This document shows positions 9,123 through 20,100 of a stretch of 64,000 bases of DNA, piece by piece. The position numbers and the translations under genes are program-made. Source of the DNA: Mycosarcoma maydis. Its lineage: Eukaryota > Basidiomycota > Ustilaginomycetes > Ustilaginales. Every line of letters starts with the position of its first letter. Within the stretch, counting starts at the first letter, position 1. Under the pieces are notes generated by a model. It had not been told where the DNA came from and did no database searches. It saw only the letters and a program-made list of their open reading frames with translations. The stretch covers positions 310,001 to 374,000 of the forward strand of contig NC_026483.1 of NCBI RefSeq assembly GCF_000328475.2, given 5' to 3'.

Positions 9123-12100
9123 GGCAACACGCGTGAATTGCTTCTGAGCGGTGGTTCTCTGAGCTCACGTGCTTGAGCCAAGCTTGGGCCAGATGTATTT
9201 GTACGGCAAAGATGATCTCGTCTGGATTTCATGTGTCAGCTTGACGGCGTGCGAGTGATTGTTGTCGGTGTGCTGTATTATCGACTTGGGCGGGGTATAA
9301 ATGATAGATACCATGGTGATTCGCATCTTTCGCGCGATACAGTTTGCAGATCCATTCACAGTGCAAGAATCACGAATAGATGCACAGCTTGGTGTTATGG
9401 ATTGACTTAGATGTTCAACTGTCAAAGCGCGCGCGAGGAAAAGGGTTTGCTTTGGCCGTGATTTCGCCTGGCTGTGCAGGGCGAGCACGAAGCTAAGCAG
9501 GGTTTGTTTGTTTTGATCGTCCTTGTCTGCGCAAACAGAGTACAAGCTGCATATAAACTTGCATTGGGTGAATGCACAACCAAGTCTAGTGCAGGTGATC
9601 GAATCGAGCCACATCACACGAGACCAAATCCAGGAGGGAACACCAAGGATGAAGCGTAAAGAACAGGAGGTGATATGCAAGGGGGAGATGTGTAGCGCGA
9701 CATGCTGGGCACGTGCGAGAGAGGCGCGATACAGCATGCGGACGTGCAGTCGAGAGTGAGAACGCAGAGGAAGCAATACGCGATGTCTGCAGCTCACTAA
9801 CGTTATTCACATTCGTGATTCGTGATTTGCCAGCGCGTGCTTAAACACGTTCGGCGGGATTCACGATTCACGATTCGCGATTCGCGATTAGTGATGCGTC
9901 GTGTCGCATTCCTCGAGGCTTGTCACTTTGGCCGGTTGAAAACGATGGATATCGAGACTGTCAGACTCGTTCCGGCTGTTGACCTCGAAGATAATACGAT
10001 CCGCTCACATCCATTGTTCTTCTTGCTGGCTTGGTGAATGAGAGGGCAGGGTAAGACGACATTGCAGCGGCTCAATCTGGATCGATGGGGGGATCTGTCG
10101 TCCGACCATTTTCGAGACGCGGTGAGTTCTCACTTTCCGCTCGAGCCAATCGCCAAATTTAGAGAGGGGAGAAGGGATAGCTTGATGTGAGTCCATGCAC
10201 TGCGTGGAGCGGGAGGGCCTGATAGGCTTTACGACTGTAAAGGCAATCGTGAATGTAGCGACAGACGCCGAGGTGCAAAGTTCCCATGCCAGGAAGTTCT
10301 CCGAGCTGTTTGCGGCACGCCAGCGTCGCGCTTCGGCACATACCTCGCGTCGCGTAAAGCATCGCATCCCACTAAAAAGACTTGCTGTTATCCTCTCACG
10401 CCACGTCGCGCCACTCAAGGACTCCACTGGAACCACGACTGGATCTAAAATTCAGGCCAAAATGAGGACGCGTGCCAGTTGACGCGTAAAGCACCGACTG
10501 ATGCAGCGCACGGCGTGTGCGGAGTGTATGTATGCGAGCGTGCATGTCTCAGGCTCCGACCTGCATACCGTCGTGACTGACTGTTCACACTGTACAGTAG
10601 TATACATTTGAATGCGCGACATCGACGCTTTGACAACTGCAGCCTGCACGTTGAAAATTTCTACACTTTCTCAACAGCCTACCGTGTCGAAGGCTGCACG
10701 ACTCGCTTACGGCATCAACTGCAAAGGCGTGGTGGTCGTCAGCGTTGGGACCTATCTGTGTCTGCAGCAGGCTGCAGGATGCAGGATGGTGACATATTGC
10801 TGCGTCGTGCAATCTTTGCACCACTCTCAAGAATGGGAATTCATTTCCCAGCTTATCCTCAGTGCGAAGAGAAGACGTTATGACACCATGCCACCGTGTT
10901 CCCAGATCGCAATCAGATCGCTTGTCGATCCGGTCAGTCGGCGATCGGTATCATTAGTAGCCAGAAGCTTTCCACAAGGAGCGCTGGGAACGTGCCAAGG
11001 AAGCCGTCGGGACCGGACTGATCGGTTCTATGTCGCTCTCGATCTGGCTCAATCTCGTTTCGAGTTGATTCAAGTTTCGATGCGGGGGAAAACCATTCGT
11101 GATTCACGATTCAAAACATTTTTTTGTTGACTGATGACTGTATTTGGCAATTCAAGAATCGTGATTCCACCCTCTGAATCCGCACATATCACACGACTGG
11201 AATTCCTCCTTGAGTCAAGCATGAACGGTGATAGAATCAATTGAGCTTGATTTGTGATTTCCTTCTTCCAAAAACTTTACGCAAAAGGCGAGCGGGATTC
11301 CATGTTCTGCGTTCTTGCCAGTGGGTTCGCTCGTTGCCCAAGCGTCCGCCTGTTTTGCGCGTGTCCTCTCACTGGACGGTGGCTACAAGAGATTCTGCCA
11401 GGATTGTCATAGTGTGCGGCTCTGCTCTAACGCGAGCGTTAATGATGAACTACAAGGTGGCTTGGCTGCCTGCTGACCTTTTACTAAGTTAATTGAACAA
11501 TCAAAATCGAATTGGCAGACGAGCAGCTGACCGACAAGCCAAGGAGGGCGAACGAGCGAGGCGTTGGTGGCCTAGTCGCCGCTCCATCATCGTGCGGTTT
11601 GAACCGACTGACGACAGTGGTGCTGTGGGACCCGACGCCCTCTACTTGTGCATGCGCCAAAAGTTGCCAAAACAACTCAGACCCTTGCTCGGCTCGGTTG
11701 TCATGCTCCGTTTCGCCATTTGTCCCTCTGGCGTGATGGGAGGCCGCTTTTGAAAGCTTGCAAGCTTGCAAAGCCTTGGTCGTTGTTTCCTCGTCAAGGC
11801 CAAGGCGTTGAGCATCTACATCCCTGTACCTGTCCCCGTACCTGGCGGATCGGATCATCGCGCAACGCCGTGCTGTGTGCACTGTGAAGCACAATCGTGA
11901 ATCCTGCATCTCGGTCTCGATCTCGCTCGACTTGTTCCTCATCGTCTCTGTACCTTGTCATTACTGTTACCATCACCACCATCATCACCTTATACAGCTC
12001 CTTGTTTCCTCCTCCGTTCCTTTGTATTCGCATCAACACATTCGCCGACAGATTGTCGTTTCCCCTCACACTCACTTGCGCTCATTTATCAAAAGCATTC

Positions 12101-12783
12101 GCCACCGGTCTAGCGTTGCGCCCTCGGCATCTTTACTCTACCGACAGCCTGATCATTCTCGCACGGTGCTTTACGCTATCGTCTAACTCAGATCGAGCCG
12201 ACGAAACGCAGACGCACGCATACCAATTCGAAATCATACCGTGCTGCCGTGCTGCACTTCACTGCACCGCACCGCACCGCATCGCAGCACAGAACACTGC
12301 CGCACACAGTCACCCAAATTCGCAATAATCACCAATCGTGAATCACTTTTGTGCTTGGCTCGCGACTGCCGATTCTGATTCGTGATTGCAAGCATATTTC
12401 TCTTTGCAATCACATTTCTCATTCCACTTGGCTTGCGCCGCGTTCATAGTCGAATCCGATCTCAGTTCGGATCTGCCGCCCAACCTACCTTTGCTATAGT
12501 CACCTTGCATCCCTTTCCCTTTCCCTCTCTCTATCATCACGCTTTCCTCGCCTCTCTTCCTGGCTTTAGGATCTGCAAGCAAGCAAGTCTGTAAGCTATC
12601 TGCAGCTGCTGATAGCAAAACACAGCGCAAGGCTCCTGACGGGATTGCTCAAGGTCAAACAAACCAACCCCCTTCGTTTCTTCCGAAAGGCTGCTGTCGC
12701 TGGTCGCTGGTCGCTCGTCCCCCCTTTTTTCCCTGTTTTAATCTGCAATCCTGCATCATCAAGACGTTCTGCCCTTCATCAAG
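9123..12783. other. Gene-poor 3.7-kb intergenic region
   Basis: No frame here looks like a conserved protein on either strand. The longest candidates (a minus-strand frame over 9165-9797 and a plus-strand frame over 10612-11130) have odd composition and no recognisable motif. The stretch contains ATTCACG-type repeats at 9811-9827, 9859-9889 and 11095-11112 and single copies near 11156, 12336 and 12374. The last 800 bp become C/T-rich and lead into a strong donor site at 12784, so the right end is probably the leader exon of the PHD-finger gene. The rest may be a long promoter or a non-coding transcript. Confidence 0.5.
9811..9889. repeat. ATTCACG heptamer cluster, both orientations
   Basis: Two groups lie close together: ATTCGTGATTCGTGATT at 9811-9827, and a four-unit run at 9859-9889 in which two ATTCACG units are followed by two ATTCGCG variants. 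The groups point in opposite directions and are separated by about 30 bp. Confidence 0.9.
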
Positions 12784-13284
12784 GTAAGTAGGCTTTCCCC
12801 TGTACCCCCTCCTTCCTTGGCCGTTTCGGCTACCGACAGGCAAGAAATTGCCTCATCGCGGATGTGCGCCAACGCTTGATCTAAAACTTGGCTGCTTTTT
12901 GTGCCCGATTCACGCCGAACACTTGGTTGTCCATACGCTCAGGCTTCATCTCCCTCATTGTCTAGTCGTGAGTGACAAATTTTGCACTCGACGTCGAGGG
13001 GACGTAGGGAGCAGTCGCCACCGCCACTTCGCCATCTTCCGCACCCTCTCTCATCATGTTTGGACCCTGCTGATAACATCTATCCCCTCGCTCCCTTTCA
13101 CGATAAATTTTTCTTTGCCCCTGTTCACCTGCTTTGCATACTCCCTCTTACTCTTTGCTCTTGTTCGTCGTCATCGTCATCTTGGCTATACTATCTGCCT
13201 TCTCATCACGCCGCCCCCCTCGTCCCTTTCGCTCCATCTGGATGTCCGCAACATGCCACAACCGCACCCCTACCTCGACCCTAT

Positions 13285-13315
<31 letters not shown>

Positions 13316-13355
13316 TCACTCTCACGCTCGCCGTCGTTTTTGTCGTCTCTTGCAG
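12784..13355 (+). other. Probable 5'-leader intron of the PHD-finger gene
   Basis: A consensus donor AAG|GTAAGT begins at 12784. A strong acceptor, TCGTCTCTTGCAG, ends at 13355 after a pyrimidine-rich run. Splicing removes 572 nt and leaves the first ATG, at 13388, 32 nt into the second exon. The intron contains a hexamer array (CTCACC/T)7 at 13285-13326. The same frame is open through the intron, but it has no ATG, only a TTG at 12848, and reads as low-complexity sequence. I infer that it is not translated. Confidence 0.75.
13285..13326. repeat. 6-bp tandem repeat (CTCACC)4(CTCACT)2(CTCACG)
   Basis: Seven hexamer units in a row, seen directly, within the predicted leader intron and about 30 nt before its acceptor. 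The array contributes to the pyrimidine-rich region upstream of the splice site. Confidence 0.95.
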
Positions 13356-13387
13356 CCCTGCCGTTGCCGCTCGGCATCAATAACACA

Positions 13388-16300
13388 ATGACCAGCGCCC
13401 TCTCGCCCTCCATGGTCAACGTTCAGGCGCCCTTTGCAGATGCCGGTCATCTCAAAGCCACTCGACTCAACTCCAAGTCTCGCACCTCCTCGCCCTCGCC
13501 TACAAAAAAGCAGCGACACTCGTCCTCGCCCAAGAAAACTACGATGCTTTCCAAAGCACCGACCTCACTCAAGCGTACCTCGAGCACCGCTAGCATCATG
13601 GACACCATCATGAACTCGAGAGCCGCTATCGACCACGATGCAACCCCCGTCTACGATCTCGGTCTGCCATCCGAAAATCTTGACGTCCCCCAACTCTCCC
13701 GTTCGTCGCCCTTTGCTTCATCGTCCCAAACCACGCTTGCCGACCTCGAAAGCAGCGTCACCGCCAAGGTGCTGTCCACTCCTCGTCGCGGCAAGCGGGT
13801 TGGCAATGTTGACATGGGCTGGCAATCGCCCTTGGCGGACCGCACTCCTACAGCTGCTTCTTTCGCGGCCGCCGCTGCTGCTCCCCACACGCTGCCCAAG
13901 CTGCAAGCACGCTTGTCTCGCCCTTCCACAAGCTCCACCCCCAACGCTTCGCCTACCAAGCGCAAAGCCTCGACTGCCTTTGCATCCGAGCTTCGCACTT
14001 CGCAGCGCAGCCTCGTCGACACCGCCGGACGAGCCTCGGCTGCCATGATCAGCTCAGTGCCCCTCTTGGAGGATCGCATCAACAGCTCGCCTGGGTTTTC
14101 GCCCCGCTTTGTATCCGAACCTGTCATGACCGGACTCGCTTCAGCAGAGACACGTGACCCTTTCTCAGCTTTCATCAACGACAGTTCTCCCGTCCTCGTC
14201 CAATCCGCAAAGCTCGTTCCCATCGAGGTGCAGGGCCTAGGCAGAGTGGCCGTTCATCGCGATCTTGCTCAACAGATCTCGGACCACCCCCCGACTCCCA
14301 CCCACTTTGCAACCAGGCGGTTTTCAAGTTTCTCAGATCGCGATGTCGCGTTCCTTCGAGGTTCCGACTCGGAAGACTCGGCAGCCAGAAGCGAAAACAG
14401 CTCGTCTACCCTCCCCACCTCGGCTGGCACACCTTCTCTGTCGGGCGTATCTCCTAGCTTTTCCTTGTCATCGCAATTCCCCGCATCAGAGCCTGCCTCG
14501 CCTGTCAAGAACATGCCGTCCCAATCGAATCGCCACTCGGACGACAATTGTCTCGAAGCTCAGAAAAATTGGACGGCTCTCATCCGAATCGATTCTGTCG
14601 ACGACACCAAGCAACATCATGTCAAACACCATCGCCCACAACTCGGCGGCAGCAGCGCCGCCAGTAGCCACACCCTCTCGAGTCTGCCCACGCTCGATTG
14701 GCCCGACTGCCCAAGCGGACCCTGGTCCGCTGCTGGCCGCCACATTGACCAACTCAAGCAGAAACGCCGCCAGGACCTCCAACGTTGGCTCCAAGCCGAA
14801 TCCAGCGACGAGGCCGAAGCTGAATCCAAGGAACCTTCCAGCGCAGCCTACCGCCATCACCCCATGGTTGCCAAGGCATTGCTCGACCGTGCTCGCAAGC
14901 AACGCCACGCTCAGCTCTCGGCCGTCGCCGTCGCCGTTGCCGTCGCCAGCAGCGCACGCACCCCTTCCAAGCGAGGAAGAAAGCCCAAACAGCTGCCGCC
15001 TGCCGCCGCCACGCCCGTCAGACGCCGTGGTCGCAAGCCCAAAGCGTCGTCGGCTTCAGTCGCTAGCTCATCGCGCAAATCGGTGGCGACCGGCGCTTCG
15101 TTGGCGCGATCCAATGCCAGCGCCACCTTGGGCTGCAAGTGTGGCATCGACGACAACACGATCGTCATGGTGCAGTGCGACGGATGCAGGCAATGGCTTC
15201 ATCTGCCATGCGTTGGCATTAACACGGTCACCGATCTGGATGACGAGTGGTTCTGCGATGATTGCTGCGAAGCTGCACTTACTGAGCACTTGTCGCCCGC
15301 CTCGTCCATGCCCAACTCGGTCTCTTCGTACGCCCACCTCAGCACGCCCGAAGCGCTCGAGGCGGTTCTCTCGGGTCAAGAACCTGTCTTCACCCTCCCC
15401 AGCGGTACTCCCATCCACCGCCACGGTGTTGCCGTCTCGTCGTCAATCGCCCTGGCTCCCAGTCCGCCTATGTTGTCCGTCGGCCATCATGGTGCACGAG
15501 GCACTGTCAAGCGCCAAGGCCAGGGTCGTTCGCGCGCCGAACGTGTCGGTTGGAGGGCGTACGAGCCCGGATCGCCACTGGCGCGCAAGAGCACCACCGC
15601 CTCTTCTGGTGTTCGACCGGTCGTGCCAGAAACTCCCTCCAGTTCGAGCCAAGCCACCGCCGACTTGACAGACGCCAGCACCACCCCTAGCCTGCTCGCT
15701 GGCTTCTCGCGAGCCGACTGGGAACCTACCCGCGCCACCCAGCGCTGCGATCGCCCAACCACCCCACCTCGTATGGTTGGGGTCAGCACGCCTAGCCGAC
15801 ACGCATCGGGACGCAAGCCAAGTCACTCGGGCCCCCTCTCGCTCGGTCTCGGAGACGATGACGGCGTGCACGCAGATGTCTTTTCGACGCCATCCCGATT
15901 GGCATCGGGCAGCTCGTGGGCATACCGAGCAGGTGCGCAACCTTTGGGCAGCCAGACACCTTCGCGATCCGGGCCGCGCCACCAGCGTGTCGACTCGTTC
16001 AGTGGTGGACTGCTCTCGACTCCTGGTCGCGATTTCCTCTCGGGCGCATTTGGCACCGAACCGTCCACGAGCATGCCCAGCCTGGTCTACAGCAGTGGCT
16101 ATGTTGACAACTTTGAAGACCATCTTGGCAGCGAAGCGTTCTACAGCGGCAGCAACAGCCGAGCCTGGCAACTGCAATCGCCCACCTCGAGCACACGCGC
16201 CGTGCGTGCGCGTCAAGCATCTGGCTTCGGCACGCCCTGGTCAAGCTCGCTCCTCAAGACGCCCGAATTGCAGCCGCGGCAAGCCACCACCTCGTCGATG

Positions 16301-16642
16301 CGTGGCAGATTTGATGGCGGCGACGACTTCCCACCGTCGTCTTCTCCGTTCCCGCGCACGCCGACTTTTGACATGAGCAGCCCTCGCTTCATGGGACATG
16401 CCGGCTCGCACGCCTACGCCGCACACGAGCGTCAACCGAGTCACCTTGGTCTCGGTCTGCCGTCCACTAGCTCTTCAGCACGCCTACACAAGGCGCTCGG
16501 CGCTGACCTCAAGCCAAACACCAGAGACTCGCGCTCCTTTAGCTCGTCGAGCACCAATACTAAGAATCGTCAGGTTTCCACAGACGTTCCGATGGGCTTG
16601 GGAATCGGGTTGGATCTCGATGATGTGCTCGACTGGTCTTAA
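13388..16642 (+). CDS. PHD zinc-finger protein with two AT-hooks
   Basis: A 1084-residue, Ser/Pro/Thr-rich, largely disordered protein, probably a nuclear chromatin-associated factor. One PHD finger occupies about residues 583-630, with Cys583 and Cys585 opening a C4-H-C3 pattern (CKCG, CDGCRQWLH, CDDCC); the conserved Trp and His of the fold are present. Two AT-hook cores lie just upstream, KRGRKPK at 528-534 and RRRGRKPK at 545-552. PHD fingers usually read histone H3 tails and AT-hooks bind the minor groove of A/T-rich DNA, so the arrangement suggests a targeting subunit of a histone-modifying complex (inference). The protein ends in a short acidic/hydrophobic tail (LDLDDVLDWS). I chose the ATG at 13388 because the splice acceptor at 13355 puts it first in the mature transcript; an open frame extends upstream without an ATG. 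Orthologue not recognised. Confidence 0.88.
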   Translation: MTSALSPSMVNVQAPFADAGHLKATRLNSKSRTSSPSPTKKQRHSSSPKKTTMLSKAPTSLKRTSSTASIMDTIMNSRAAIDHDATPVYDLGLPSENLDVPQLSRSSPFASSSQTTLADLESSVTAKVLSTPRRGKRVGNVDMGWQSPLADRTPTAASFAAAAAAPHTLPKLQARLSRPSTSSTPNASPTKRKASTAFASELRTSQRSLVDTAGRASAAMISSVPLLEDRINSSPGFSPRFVSEPVMTGLASAETRDPFSAFINDSSPVLVQSAKLVPIEVQGLGRVAVHRDLAQQISDHPPTPTHFATRRFSSFSDRDVAFLRGSDSEDSAARSENSSSTLPTSAGTPSLSGVSPSFSLSSQFPASEPASPVKNMPSQSNRHSDDNCLEAQKNWTALIRIDSVDDTKQHHVKHHRPQLGGSSAASSHTLSSLPTLDWPDCPSGPWSAAGRHIDQLKQKRRQDLQRWLQAESSDEAEAESKEPSSAAYRHHPMVAKALLDRARKQRHAQLSAVAVAVAVASSARTPSKRGRKPKQLPPAAATPVRRRGRKPKASSASVASSSRKSVATGASLARSNASATLGCKCGIDDNTIVMVQCDGCRQWLHLPCVGINTVTDLDDEWFCDDCCEAALTEHLSPASSMPNSVSSYAHLSTPEALEAVLSGQEPVFTLPSGTPIHRHGVAVSSSIALAPSPPMLSVGHHGARGTVKRQGQGRSRAERVGWRAYEPGSPLARKSTTASSGVRPVVPETPSSSSQATADLTDASTTPSLLAGFSRADWEPTRATQRCDRPTTPPRMVGVSTPSRHASGRKPSHSGPLSLGLGDDDGVHADVFSTPSRLASGSSWAYRAGAQPLGSQTPSRSGPRHQRVDSFSGGLLSTPGRDFLSGAFGTEPSTSMPSLVYSSGYVDNFEDHLGSEAFYSGSNSRAWQLQSPTSSTRAVRARQASGFGTPWSSSLLKTPELQPRQATTSSMRGRFDGGDDFPPSSSPFPRTPTFDMSSPRFMGHAGSHAYAAHERQPSHLGLGLPSTSSSARLHKALGADLKPNTRDSRSFSSSSTNTKNRQVSTDVPMGLGIGLDLDDVLDWS

Positions 16643-17194
16643 CCCTTTCTTACATGCAGTTTACCTCTTTCGTTATCTCAGAAGTGCGGTGTGTTTCTTA
16701 TCTGTTTTGCAGTCTTGAATCCCAATATTCTATCGTGTTGTCTCTGGTGCGCTGTCGTTGTGAATACAGCCTGCTCGTTGTTGTGTGTTTGATCGTGAGT
16801 TGCAAGTGTTGTATATGAGCAGGCAGTGCGGGATCGGATGCGAGGTTAGAGGCGAGGAAATGCGGAAACGCAGAAACACACGTGACAGAAACGCAGAAAC
16901 GCGGAATTCGGATTGGGGAGAAGATTTGGCTGTTGGAGTTTCAAGGGGGGAGGAAGCATGTGAATCTGTGACCATTGCCGGCATCACAAATTGCACATAA
17001 CGTGGACCTTGCAGTCGTCAGTAGCTTGCGAACACCGAGGCAGAGTGGATTCGACTACACAGGCAACTTTCGATTGTATCACACAAGGTGGGCACGCCAA
17101 CAGCAGCGAGGAGGAGCGATGATGTTTCCGTAAGAACGTGGAGCCTCTTAACGGACATCTTGGAGAGCGGCGACTGGTCGAGAACTGGCACACC
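16643..17194. other. Intergenic between PHD-finger gene and TEL2
   Basis: About 550 bp between two genes on the same strand. It holds the 3' end of the PHD gene and the TEL2 promoter. A degenerate ACGCAGAAAC repeat is visible around 16863-16902. No gene is seen. Confidence 0.6.
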
Positions 17195-20100
17195 ATGAAT
17201 TCAGAGGGGTACTCAGAGACAGATCGACGGCAGCAGAGGCGCGAGTTTCGAGCGGTGGTGGAGGGGAAGAAACGATTTGCGTCGAGTCAAGATGTGCTGG
17301 GCATGTTCGTTGGTGCTTTGAGCGGGGTGTTTGGGCAGGATGTGCTTCCATCGACGCTTCAACCATTCGCACCGTGTTCGACAAGCTCATCGTCTTGTGG
17401 TGCCAATGTAGACGTGCTGCTGATCGAAAGCGTACAGGAGGCACTACTGTGTCGAATCGTCGTGGACTGGGTTGACGCGATCGATGCGACGCAACTGGAC
17501 GATCTTGTGGATCTCTGCATATTCGGTCCTCCCGCACTTACGCAGCAAGGTCTCGTGCAGCAATGTGCTCTACGAACACTTTCTCGACTCCTCTCATCTG
17601 CCAACAACCATCCTTCAACCAGCGAGCGACTAGTGTCACTGTGCACGCGTGCGCTGACGCGTCTCTCACTCAAATCGCTCATCGCCGCAGCGAAATCACA
17701 CCCGAACCCGGCAAGATCCGACGTGGTGTGGTCCGAGACACTCCGCCTGGTCACCTCGATTCCCGAACGACTGGCTAACGCCACCAAGGGAACCTCAGCA
17801 CTAACGAGCCACATGTGGCTGCATCACGTAATGGTACGAGGTTTAGTACATTGCCTCAGCCTCGACAACGCCGACCTGACGCGGCTCAGAGATGTACTTG
17901 TGCGGCTCGATCGGTTGGGCTACCTCGCTCGAGCGATCGATGAACAAGAGTGCGGCTTTTGGCTGGCGTTCTTGCGCTCCAGCATAGAGCATCGAGAAGC
18001 GACACCAAAGTGGGCCGGCTTAAGGCAGGGAGTGCACAGAGATCTGAGAGTCAAGTTGGACTTGCGGTTAGTCGAGACGCTGCAGTGGTTGGTAGCAAAG
18101 AAAGAGAACGGTGTCGTCGAGCTCGTGACAATGCACGAGAGGCGGAGCAAGGGAAGCGAGGGCACGATGTTCTTGGGTAAACGATCACAGGAGACGGTCG
18201 CTGCGATAGCACATATCTTGGTAGTTCTCCTCGGCCAACCTGCCGACTCCGAGGTGGAGAGCGCATCCGACTCTGGACTTGGTACAGACGAAGACGAGGA
18301 TGACGATGACCATTTCGATTCACGTGTGGTCTCCACATTTTGCAGAATCGCACTATCGCCCATTGACCAATCTCCGCTCCTCGCCTGGAGCTGGTGCCGC
18401 TACCTCTGGCGTTGTACCCCAGCATCACTGCTCCACTGTCTCGAAATGACGCTATCAGTATGGGCCGACAGCACGAGAGTCCAACGATCCACGATGCAGC
18501 AACAGGCGTTCCTGTCGACGCTCATCGTATGTCTACTCTCATGCATAACTTGGTGCGCTTCCTCGGAGCACGCCGACGACGAGACCGCAACAAAGCTCTT
18601 TGCGATCGCCCGATCAGGCTCGGTACTCAACGGTGTCTCGATTCACCTCGAACACTCGGATCCGGCCATGCGCAGGTCGGGCATGCTGATAGCCGAAGTG
18701 CTGAGTGCCAAGACGATCTCAGTGGGCGGCAAATCGTTGAATTTCGGCAGCGGCATTTGGAACGGTAGTGGTGGATGGAGGGAGGAGGCGAGAGTGTTGA
18801 GAGCGTTGAGCGATGCGTGGATCGTGCACGAGCGTGCAATCGAGGTGATTGAAGGTGCATGGAAGGGCGATGATTCTAGTCAAGCGTTACAGGTGGTTGG
18901 GGTTGGAACGAAGGAGGCGGATGAGGACAAGGTGGTAGTACAGAAAGCCAAGCAAGGCAAGCAAGTCGCGATGATGTGGACAAAGTCGAAGCCGACAACG
19001 CGAAGGTTGCCTGAGCGGGTTGGGGCGCCGTCTCGTAGCGGCACAGGGAAAGGGGTCACTGTGCGACCGTTAATCACGATGATCGGCAGCGATGACGACG
19101 ACGATGGGCTCATCAATGCGGATCAAGGGCTACGGGACACGACGCAGACAAGCACTCGGGTGCCACTTCTCAAGATGTTCTCTTCATCACAGAGCACTCG
19201 AACCGACATGGCTAGCGGCTGCAACAGCTCCACTGACGACTCGGATAGCGATGCTGCATCCGGTGATTCTGACTCGCACTCGATCCACCGCATCGCGGCG
19301 TCGCTCAGCGGGCTCTCGACTAACGAGGCGTCTTCGGTTCTCAACTCGCAATCTGCGCATTCACGCCAAGCTCGGCGGTCCGAACGACAATCCGATGCGG
19401 CCGACTTGACGCATGATCCGGAATCTCACGCCGCGCAATTCACCTCCAAGATTCCGATCCCCGTGTACGTCTCGCAACTCTCGCCGCTTCTGCGCTCATC
19501 CACGCGCGCGCAGATCCGACTTGCGCTGCACCATGCTGCAGCGCTCATCCGTCGCAAGTCGCACACGCACGTGTTCGGCGCCGAGGTGCGCGAAAACGCG
19601 ATCGATCTAACGCTGAGCCTGGTGAGCCTGCACGACAACTTCGGCATCCGCGGTTTCGAGGCGATGAGGAGACAAGCGCTGGTGGAGCTGGCTACGGCAG
19701 ATGCGCAAGTGGTGGTGACGGTATTGGTAGAGCAGTGTGTGGGTGCACAGTACAGCGATGTGCAGCGCACGGCAATGTGGGCGGCCATCGCGCAGAGTGC
19801 GGTGCGCTTAGCAGGCGGCCAGAACGACGTATGTGGAGAACAGATTCATGTGAGCGCAGACAAGGTGGTGGCGTCAGTGATCGACAGGGCGAGGCAGGTG
19901 GGCGAACAGAGTGTCCCACAATTGCGACGCGAGAAGCAACTTTCCGTCACCCCGTCGAGCAGCGCGACCAAGTGGGTGCAACCGTTGGATTTGCAGAATG
20001 CGGTCACTTTGCGCAGCGCTGCCGAGGACAGCAAGCAAGAATGGACACGTCTCGCCGGACCTACCTACTTGTTCCCCCTGCTGAACCGTCTTGTTGCGTA

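Noticed and set aside
9165..9797. Minus-strand frame of 210 codons after the coiled-coil gene
   Set aside because: It has no recognisable domain, irregular composition rich in Ser, Arg and Cys, and crosses repeat-bearing intergenic DNA.
10612..11130. Plus-strand frame of 172 codons in the gene-poor region
   Set aside because: Its end runs into an ATTCACG repeat and the sequence shows no motif; it has no support as a gene.
12848..13387. A 180-codon N-terminal extension of the PHD-finger protein from a TTG at 12848
   Set aside because: It has no ATG, its sequence is low complexity, and it lies within an intron with strong GTAAGT and TTGCAG sites.
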